From: an uncultured Bacteroidota bacterium
GTDB taxonomy: Bacteria > Bacteroidota > Bacteroidia > Flavobacteriales > Flavobacteriaceae
DNA: 5,119 nt
Assembly (NCBI GenBank): GCA_902610105.1
Contig: CACLUN010000049.1
Span: 1-5,119 of the forward strand
Reading direction: 5' to 3'
In this document: one piece after another, positions 1 to 4,685 of the stretch
Layout: the number at the start of each line of letters is the position of its first letter
Numbering within the stretch: the first letter of the stretch is position 1
Notes under the pieces: model-generated
What the model was told of the DNA's origin: nothing
What the model saw: only the letters and a program-made list of their open reading frames with translations
The model's database searches: none
Made by a program: the position numbers and the translations under genes

Positions 1-88
1 CTTTACATCGATCTGTGGTTGGTCTTAATTTTAAACTTTTGGGGATATTAATTCTAATTCCCCCTCTGTTACCTCCAATGATTCTCAT
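1..88 (-). CDS. rsmD: 16S rRNA (guanine966-N2)-methyltransferase RsmD, N-terminal fragment
   Basis: The minus strand starting with ATG at 88-86 reads 29 codons, beginning MRIIGGNRGGIRI and containing the block RPTTDR (residues 22-27) before the window ends. RsmD proteins characteristically open with MRIIxG, a short basic stretch and then RPTxDRxKE, so the identity is clear although only about one sixth of the expected 180 residues is present. The SAM-binding and catalytic NPPY-type motifs would lie beyond the left edge. The family enzyme methylates G966 of 16S rRNA in the small ribosomal subunit, in the cytoplasm. Its start overlaps the stop of the upstream DUF3822 gene by one base (TAATG), which suggests translational coupling as the last visible gene of a three-gene operon. 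The gene is cut by the window edge, not visibly broken. Confidence 0.88.
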   Translation of the reverse strand, partial: MRIIGGNRGGIRINIPKSLKLRPTTDRCK

Positions 89-873
89 TATGAATATAAA
101 AAATCAATTTTTTTATCATTTATGATCTTCCAACTATTAAAAAATTTATTTAATAAATCAAATAAATCATCATTCTTTGAATCAAGTATAAAGTTTATTG
201 GTGTATCATTAACATCAAGGCCTTTTTCTTTCAGGCATAATAATATATAGTATATTATATCAGATTTACTCTGAATTTCATATGAATTAAAGAAAATTAA
301 GTTATCCTTATTAAAAATAATGATTTTAAGCTTGTTATTGTCTATGTGAGCAAAAAATGACTTATTGTCTTTTATTTGAAAAAGTTTTTTTATTAAAATA
401 CTATTAAAATGATAATAAGTAATGTTTTTGAATTTATCAACTAGAAAATTATTGACATTTACATAAGGAATATAAACGTTTTTTATTCTTAACTCCTCAA
501 TATTATCATTTGAAATAAAATCATTTTTTTTAACTTTTGTAATATATTTTAAGTATGTTCTTTTTTCATTTTTATCATATAATTCATTTGGAACTAACGT
601 AAATAAATCGTTCTCTTGATAAAGTTTTACGTTTTCAATTATTTCACAATCTAAATCGTTCTCTTCAAAAAATAGATTTAATTTAGATGTTAATAGTTGA
701 GTTTCAATAATTCTGTCAAAATCTTTTCTGGTGTGAAATATAACATCTGAGTTAGTATCCTTAGTTATTAAAGACATGAAATGATTACCTATTGAAAGCT
801 CGAGGTTAAAACGCTTGTTTTTATTTTCTTTCAAAATCAAATGTTGTAGGCCAATTTCCGTTCGTACTAACAT
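88..873 (-). CDS. DUF3822 family protein, probable actin-like fold
   Basis: This 261-residue protein has no signal peptide or membrane segment, so it is predicted to be cytoplasmic. I assign it to DUF3822, a family of unknown function largely confined to Bacteroidota, from the opening strand LELSIGNHFMSLI (24-36), the FTLVPNELY block (91-99), the NVYIPYVNVNNFLVDKF stretch (132-148) and the position directly before rsmD. The second half has a strand-loop-strand, HIDNNKLKIIIFNKDNLIFF (176-195), then a helix, as in the second domain of ASKHA/PilM-type folds. My recollection is that a Bacteroides member was solved with an actin-like ATPase fold; I cannot verify that here. No ATP-binding glycine motif is obvious, so nucleotide binding is uncertain. 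The ATG at 873 overlaps the upstream gene by 53 bases. In-frame TTG codons at 840 or 834 would reduce this to 20 or 14 bases, and recognisable family sequence begins only near residue 21. The molecular role is unknown. Confidence 0.8.
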   Translation of the reverse strand: MLVRTEIGLQHLILKENKNKRFNLELSIGNHFMSLITKDTNSDVIFHTRKDFDRIIETQLLTSKLNLFFEENDLDCEIIENVKLYQENDLFTLVPNELYDKNEKRTYLKYITKVKKNDFISNDNIEELRIKNVYIPYVNVNNFLVDKFKNITYYHFNSILIKKLFQIKDNKSFFAHIDNNKLKIIIFNKDNLIFFNSYEIQSKSDIIYYILLCLKEKGLDVNDTPINFILDSKNDDLFDLLNKFFNSWKIINDKKIDFLYS

Positions 874-1510
874 CTGATAATGAACCTAGAACGATATCAG
901 GACCATTGACACCATCTACCGATACTGTTTGTTTTTCCTGCGTTATTAGATCCTTATTTTGATCGTATAATATAAGGTCTTTAGATACTCTAACTTCAAA
1001 AACAGGAACATTATATCCGTTCTTATCAATTATATCAGCCTTCAATTTAAATTTTTCATCAATTCCATTAATTGGGACTGATGCCATATATTTATATGAG
1101 TCGTCATCTGAAAATAAAGAATCTTTTACAGTAACATATCCTAAAGTATCAATTACAATTACTTCTCTCAACATATCAATTCTATATACTCTATCGTATT
1201 GCATGAAACTAGAGTCTCTTTTTTGAATAATTGTAAATTGAGCAGAATCAACAAACTTCACTAATTCATCAAAATCATTTGAATAAATTCCATTTACACT
1301 TTTATAGGCAACTTGAGCATTTCTTATATCTTTTAATCTGTCTATGACTTTTAAGTATCTTTCATTTTTAACTTTATTAAACTCAATAGGGGAGTTTATA
1401 GATTGATAAATTGCAAAAACAAGTAAAGCAGAAAAAAAGAAAAGAATATAAGTAATTTGTTTTCTATATATTTCAGTTATTTCAAATAGTTGTTGTAGGA
1501 TTTTTTTCAT
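821..1510 (-). CDS. Single-pass membrane protein of unknown function, Bacteroidota-conserved type
   Basis: This 229-residue protein starts with a short cytoplasmic tail (1-18, MKKILQQLFEITEIYRKQ) and one hydrophobic segment (about 19-36). A charged amphipathic helix follows (about 46-70, including ERYLKVIDRLKDIRNAQVAY), then a mostly beta-strand periplasmic part rich in Asp, Val and Ile. The positive tail before the hydrophobic segment, with no cleavage site, predicts an inner-membrane anchor with the bulk outside the cytoplasm. The helix after the anchor, with an N-G-x-Y-x-x-x-x-x-E-L-like turn (residues 73-83), resembles the stem of pilin or pseudopilin-like proteins, but there is no prepilin peptidase site (no G-[FM]TLxE). 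I recognise it as resembling hypothetical proteins of Flavobacteriia but know no function. It is the first gene of the minus operon, its 3' end overlaps the DUF3822 gene, and a promoter-like box lies just upstream. The ATG at 1510 is the only sensible start. Confidence 0.75.
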   Translation of the reverse strand: MKKILQQLFEITEIYRKQITYILFFFSALLVFAIYQSINSPIEFNKVKNERYLKVIDRLKDIRNAQVAYKSVNGIYSNDFDELVKFVDSAQFTIIQKRDSSFMQYDRVYRIDMLREVIVIDTLGYVTVKDSLFSDDDSYKYMASVPINGIDEKFKLKADIIDKNGYNVPVFEVRVSKDLILYDQNKDLITQEKQTVSVDGVNGPDIVLGSLSDVSTNGNWPTTFDFERK

Positions 1511-1519
1511 AGGTCAAAA

Positions 1520-1549
1520 CAAAACTACAATTTTTTTTAATTTATGAAA
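1520..1549 (-). promoter_or_regulatory. Putative Bacteroidota-type promoter for the membrane protein/DUF3822/rsmD operon
   Basis: Read on the minus strand, TAGTTTTG (1527-1520) matches the Bacteroidota -7 box TAnnTTTG exactly. Nineteen bases upstream lies TTT (1549-1547), a degenerate version of the -33 TTG. The spacer holds an A8 run (1538-1531). Transcription would begin about 1513-1516, giving a leader of only a few bases before the ATG at 1510; no Shine-Dalgarno sequence is seen. In AT-rich DNA one such match can occur by chance, so this remains a prediction. Confidence 0.4.
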
Positions 1550-1558
1550 ATAATTTAT

Positions 1559-1592
1559 TTGAATCGTTTTTTACATGTTTTTATTATCTTTC
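1559..1592 (+). promoter_or_regulatory. Weak putative promoter for kdsB and the acyltransferase gene
   Basis: TATCTTTC (1585-1592) differs from the Bacteroidota -7 consensus TAnnTTTG in only the last base. A TTG lies 23 bases upstream (1559-1561), at the long end of plausible spacing. The implied start is within about 10 bases of the GTG at 1607, so the leader is very short. This 96-bp intergenic stretch (1511-1606) must also serve the divergent operon, so promoters in both directions are expected here. Confidence 0.3.
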
Positions 1593-1612
1593 GTCAAATT
1601 TAAAATGTGACG
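1592..1612 (+). promoter_or_regulatory. 21-bp dyad covering the kdsB start codon (operator or start-sequestering hairpin)
   Basis: The sequence is symmetric about position 1602: CGTCA (1592-1596) pairs with TGACG (1608-1612), and ATTT (1598-1601) with AAAT (1603-1606). Nine of ten base pairs match, with only 1597/1607 mismatched. As DNA it could be a repressor operator directly downstream of the candidate -7 box. As RNA it could fold into a 5-bp stem, a mismatch and a 3-bp stem with a triloop, burying the GTG at 1607-1609. No regulator is identifiable from the window. The symmetry is seen directly; the function is inferred. Confidence 0.35.
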
Positions 1613-2338
1613 GTTTCTGCTTTAATCCCTGCAAGACTAAATTCAACTCGACTTGAAAAAAAACTCATTAAAAATCTTGAGGGAATACCACTAATTGTTA
1701 GAACCTATCTGAACATATGTTCAACTAAACTATTTGATGAAGTTCAAGTAGTTACAGATTCAGATGAGATAATAAATATTTTAAAAGAATTCAATATAAA
1801 ATTTCTAAAAAGTAAAAAATATCATAACACAGGAACTGACAGGATAGCTGAATTTTCAAACAAATTCAAAAGCGACATTATTATTAACGTACAAGGAGAC
1901 GAGCCTTTTGTTTTGAAAGAGGATCTATTAAAAATAATTAATAAGTTCAAAAGTGACATTCAAAATAAAATTAACGTTATTTCATTAATGACCAAGTTAA
2001 CTTCTGATGAGGAAATTAGTAATCCTAACAATGTTAAAGTAGTAGTGGATAAAAACAACAATTCTTTATTGTTTTCTAGAAGCATAATTCCATTTAATCG
2101 TCTTGAAAATGACATTAATTACTATAAGCACATTGGTATTTATGCATTTAGAAATTCATTTTTAAATAAATTCAAAAAATTTAAGCAAACTAATTTGGAA
2201 CTTTCTGAAATGATTGAAGCTTTACGAATTATAGAACATGGATACAATATACATATGGTTGAAGTAGATCATGAGCAAATATCAATCGACACCATAGATG
2301 ACTTTAATAAGGCAAAATCAATGCTTAATAAAAAATGA
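1607..2338 (+). CDS. kdsB: 3-deoxy-manno-octulosonate cytidylyltransferase (CMP-Kdo synthetase)
   Basis: KdsB activates Kdo with CTP to give CMP-Kdo plus pyrophosphate in the cytoplasm, supplying the sugar that joins lipid A to the rest of lipopolysaccharide. The 243 residues are the usual family length. Motifs run in order: the nucleotide-binding IPARLNSTRL (7-16), VVTDSDEI (48-55), GTDRIAE (76-82), NVQGDEPF (94-101) whose D98 should bind metal, NPNNVKVV (139-146), FSRSIIPF (156-163), HIGIYAFR (175-182), EMIEALR (201-207) and SIDTIDDF (226-233) with D228 as the probable second metal ligand. All key positions look intact. The start must be GTG at 1607: an in-frame TAA lies at 1601-1603, and the IPAR motif needs only a short N-terminus. 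The out-of-frame ATG at 1605 is followed at once by TGA. The stop overlaps the next gene's start as ATGA, implying translational coupling. Confidence 0.95.
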   Translation: MTVSALIPARLNSTRLEKKLIKNLEGIPLIVRTYLNICSTKLFDEVQVVTDSDEIINILKEFNIKFLKSKKYHNTGTDRIAEFSNKFKSDIIINVQGDEPFVLKEDLLKIINKFKSDIQNKINVISLMTKLTSDEEISNPNNVKVVVDKNNNSLLFSRSIIPFNRLENDINYYKHIGIYAFRNSFLNKFKKFKQTNLELSEMIEALRIIEHGYNIHMVEVDHEQISIDTIDDFNKAKSMLNKK

Positions 2339-2862
2339 TAAAATTTATTTTTTTCAAAATTTTTAAATGGAAAATTATTGGCTTCAAAAAACTTGATAAA
2401 AAGTGTGTTTTGATTGCAGGTCCGCATACACATTGGGTTGATTTTTTTTTAGGCTTAGCAATTAGAAATGCTATTAACGAGGATATTAAGTTTATTGGAA
2501 AAAAAGAGCTGTTTATTTTTCCTTTAAATTTAATCATGAATTATCTTGGTGGAATTCCTGTAAACAGAAATAGTAATACTAATACAGTAGATCAAATATC
2601 TGATATTTTTAATAGAAGAAAAAAATTTAAATTAGCAATCTCACCAGAGGGAACTAGAAAAAAAGTGCAAAACTGGAAAACAGGATTTTACTACATTGCA
2701 AAAAAATCCAATGTACCTGTTGTATGTATTTCATTAAATTTTCCTGAAAGAACAGTTACTTTTTCAAAGCCTTATGAATTAACAAATAATAAGGATTTGG
2801 ATTTTAAAAATTTGAAAAAAAATTTTACTGGATCAGTGGGGAAAATCAAAGAGTATTCATGA
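2335..2862 (+). CDS. PlsC-like 1-acyl-sn-glycerol-3-phosphate acyltransferase family protein
   Basis: The protein carries the glycerolipid acyltransferase signatures: motif I HTHWVD (H31-x4-D36, the catalytic pair), motif II GGIPVNRN (72-79) and motif III SPEGTR (103-108, acyl-acceptor phosphate binding). A WKTGFYYIA block (114-122) and PVV (128-130) follow. Family members transfer an acyl chain from acyl-CoA or acyl-ACP to lysophosphatidate or related lysolipids at the inner face of the cytoplasmic membrane. At 175 residues it is a compact member lacking a clear N-terminal transmembrane helix; the hydrophobic, basic start (MIKFIFFKIFKWK) could lie on the membrane. The C-terminal end resembles that of short Bacteroidota homologues, so it looks complete. 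It overlaps kdsB by four bases, which hints at envelope-lipid work, but the exact acceptor (lysophosphatidate, an aminolipid or other) cannot be read from sequence. A run of nine T (2442-2450) encodes the residues right after D36. Confidence 0.85.
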   Translation: MIKFIFFKIFKWKIIGFKKLDKKCVLIAGPHTHWVDFFLGLAIRNAINEDIKFIGKKELFIFPLNLIMNYLGGIPVNRNSNTNTVDQISDIFNRRKKFKLAISPEGTRKKVQNWKTGFYYIAKKSNVPVVCISLNFPERTVTFSKPYELTNNKDLDFKNLKKNFTGSVGKIKEYS

Positions 2863-3573
2863 ATTTCCAATGTTATGATAAACATTTTGTACATCATCAT
2901 CACCCTCACACATTTCTAAAAGCCTGTCTATATCGATTTTTTGATCCTCATTCAAGTTTTTATAATTGTTAGCAATTCTTTCAAATCCAGAGTTGATTAT
3001 TATTATATTCCTTTTTTCTAATTCACTTTGAATTTCTCCAAATGAATCAAAACTTGCATAAATAATAAGATGATTTTTATCATTATCAATAACAATTTCT
3101 TCTAATCCATAGTCAATTAGTTCAAATTCCAGATCATCTTGCTCAAAATTATTTTCTATTTTAAATGTAGAATACCTATTAAATAAAAATTCAACTGATC
3201 CACTTGTTGCAAGGTTACCATTACATTTATTAAAATAACTTCTAATGTTTGCAACAGTCCTGTTATTGTTATTAGTTATACACTCAATAATTATGGCAAT
3301 TCCGTGAGGACCATAACCTTCCAAAACAACTTCTTTATAATTCTCTGTGCTTTTTTCAGATGCATTTTTAATTGCACGAGTTATATTTTCTTTTGGCATA
3401 TTGGCAGCCTTTGCATTTTGAATAACTGCCCGTAGTCTTGAATTTGACTCCGGGTTAGGGCCACCTTCTTTTACAGCTAAAGAGATATCTTTGCCAATTC
3501 TGGTAAATGTTTTTGCCATTGATGACCAGCGCTTAAGTTTTCTTGCTTTTCTAAATTCAAAAGCTCTACCCAT
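2857..3573 (-). CDS. yebC: YebC/PmpR/TACO1 family protein
   Basis: The 238 residues match the whole family length. Visible blocks are FTRIGKDISLAVKEGGPNPESN (23-44), a basic helix SRLRAVIQNAKAANMPKENI (45-64), the hallmark EGYGPHGIAIIIEC (85-98), a TNNNNRT...GNLATSGSVEF region and an acidic end CEGDDDVQNVYHNI. The N-terminus is MGRAFEFRKARKLKRW rather than the MAGHSKW of enterobacterial YebC, as is usual in Bacteroidota. Older annotation calls the family a DNA-binding transcriptional regulator. More recent work on bacterial and mitochondrial members points to a ribosome-associated factor that relieves stalling, notably at proline runs; either role is cytoplasmic. The ATG at 3573 fits the family start exactly. 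It overlaps the gcvT stop by eight bases (ATGGGTAG), so translation is probably coupled. Its stop shares the palindrome TCATGA with the convergent acyltransferase gene. Confidence 0.93.
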   Translation of the reverse strand: MGRAFEFRKARKLKRWSSMAKTFTRIGKDISLAVKEGGPNPESNSRLRAVIQNAKAANMPKENITRAIKNASEKSTENYKEVVLEGYGPHGIAIIIECITNNNNRTVANIRSYFNKCNGNLATSGSVEFLFNRYSTFKIENNFEQDDLEFELIDYGLEEIVIDNDKNHLIIYASFDSFGEIQSELEKRNIIIINSGFERIANNYKNLNEDQKIDIDRLLEMCEGDDDVQNVYHNIGNS

Positions 3574-4642
3574 GATTTATTGGAAGTTTTATTATTTCTG
3601 CTTTAACTAATTTATCTCTTATAGAAATAAATATTTTATCACCCATTTTATAACTATCATTGATATAGCCAATTCCTAATCCCACTTTATTTGAGGGTGA
3701 GAATGTCCCAGATGTGACAAATCCGATTATGACTCCTTTCTCATTTTTTATTTCATAACCATTTCTTGGTATACCTCTTTCGATCATTTTAAAATTTATC
3801 ATGGTTTTTGATGAATTTTCAATTGAAGTAAGAACTTTTTCTTTTCCGATAAATTCTTTTTTTAGATTAGTGATCCACATTAAATTAGCTTCAAACGGTG
3901 TGGTTTTATCGTCAATATCGTTTCCGTATAAACAGTAACCCATTTCAATGCGTAAAGTATCTCTCGCACCTAATCCTATTGGTTTAATATTATATTTCTC
4001 ACCTTTATTTAATAATTGTTCCCAAACATTCGGAATTATTTTATTATGTGCATAAAGCTCATATCCAGGTGAACCAGTGTAACCCGTGTTTGATACAATA
4101 ATATTTTCATTTTGAAAAATGATGTTTTTAAAAGAAAATTTTTTTAAGTTTTCAAATTTACAATCAAACATCTCTGAAATAAGAATGAGTGATTTAGGAC
4201 CTTGAACTGAAATTAGCCCTGTACTGTCTGAAAGATCTGTAAGTGTACAATTAAATCCTTTTAAATGTGTATTCAACCACATCCAATCTTTTTCAATATT
4301 GGAAGCATTTACGACTAGCATAAATTTATTTACATCAATTCTATATACAATTAAATCATCAACAATCCCCCCATTTGGGTTTACAAAACAATTGTACTGA
4401 GCTCTTTCTATATCTATTTTACTGATATCATTTGAGCAAACATATTCAAGAAAATTTATAGAATCATTTCCATCAAGAATAAATTCACCCATATGAGATA
4501 CATCAAACATTCCTACATCATTTCTAACCGCATTATGTTCAATTGAAATACCAGAATATTGAATTGGCATATTAAATCCACCAAAATCAACCATTTTAGC
4601 ACCAAGATTTATATGCTGATTGTAAAGAGCTGTTTTTTTCAT
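3566..4642 (-). CDS. gcvT: Glycine cleavage system T-protein (aminomethyltransferase)
   Basis: GcvT transfers the methylene group of the aminomethyl-lipoyl H-protein to tetrahydrofolate, releasing ammonia and giving 5,10-methylene-THF in the cytoplasm. The 358 residues are normal length. Motifs in order: GAKMVDFGGFNMPIQY (14-29), FDVSHMGEF (46-54), the NPNGGIVDDLIVYR block (88-101) with the conserved acidic pair D95/D96 of the folate site, VNASNIEKDW (111-120), VQGP (146-149), TGYTGSPGYELY (186-197), GLGARDTLRIEMG (223-235), PFEA (249-252) and a C-terminal SGTFSP block. All look intact. I start at ATG 4642 (MKKTALY), which matches family N-termini; a TTG three codons upstream at 4651 is less likely. 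It is the first gene of an operon with yebC. No glycine riboswitch can fit: only 43 bases separate it from the divergent gene. The gcvH and gcvP partners are not in the window. Confidence 0.95.
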   Translation of the reverse strand: MKKTALYNQHINLGAKMVDFGGFNMPIQYSGISIEHNAVRNDVGMFDVSHMGEFILDGNDSINFLEYVCSNDISKIDIERAQYNCFVNPNGGIVDDLIVYRIDVNKFMLVVNASNIEKDWMWLNTHLKGFNCTLTDLSDSTGLISVQGPKSLILISEMFDCKFENLKKFSFKNIIFQNENIIVSNTGYTGSPGYELYAHNKIIPNVWEQLLNKGEKYNIKPIGLGARDTLRIEMGYCLYGNDIDDKTTPFEANLMWITNLKKEFIGKEKVLTSIENSSKTMINFKMIERGIPRNGYEIKNEKGVIIGFVTSGTFSPSNKVGLGIGYINDSYKMGDKIFISIRDKLVKAEIIKLPINHG

Positions 4643-4653
4643 TAAATTCAATA

Positions 4654-4684
4654 CAAATTAATATCAAATTTTATTACTTTACAA
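4654..4684 (-). promoter_or_regulatory. Putative promoter for gcvT-yebC
   Basis: On the minus strand TTG (4684-4682) is followed after 20 bases by TTAATTTG (4661-4654), one mismatch from TAnnTTTG. Spacing fits the Bacteroidota sigma consensus, and the -7 box lies 11 bases before the gcvT ATG at 4642, so the leader would be about six bases. The -33 element sits immediately next to the divergent ATG at 4686, so the two genes share the same 43-bp control region. I found no convincing plus-strand box for the divergent gene. Confidence 0.4.
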
Positions 4685-4685
4685 C

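Noticed and set aside
186..400. Repeated A/T-rich tracts as an origin or repeat array
   Set aside because: They fall inside the DUF3822 coding region and follow Lys/Asn/Ile/Phe codon use. No regular unit or DnaA-box cluster is visible.
1511..1606. A small gene or RNA in the gap between the two divergent operons
   Set aside because: The 96 bases are very AT-rich and contain frequent stops. Apart from promoter-like boxes and the dyad at the kdsB start, there is no stable structure or coding signal.
2442..2450. The T9 run as a programmed frameshift site joining two frames
   Set aside because: The acyltransferase reads through all its motifs in one frame, so no frameshift is needed. Only slippage-based variation remains as a weak idea.
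2325..2537. A 70-codon open frame on the minus strand opposite the acyltransferase gene
   Set aside because: It lies entirely antisense to a well-supported gene with conserved motifs, has no recognisable domain, and is a low-complexity product of AT-rich codons.
2869..2886. Inverted repeat AATGTT/AACATT with a 6-base loop followed by TTTTGT, as a terminator for the kdsB operon
   Set aside because: The stem is six bp with a single G-C type contribution per arm and only a short T tract. It lies inside the conserved C-terminal codons of yebC, so it is too weak to call.
4643..4651. TTG at 4651 as the gcvT start
   Set aside because: The ATG three codons downstream gives the family-typical MKKTALY N-terminus. 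The TTG would add only three unconserved residues and lie closer to the predicted transcription start.
4643..4685. A glycine riboswitch upstream of gcvT
   Set aside because: The leader is far too short for a glycine aptamer, and no matching secondary structure is visible.
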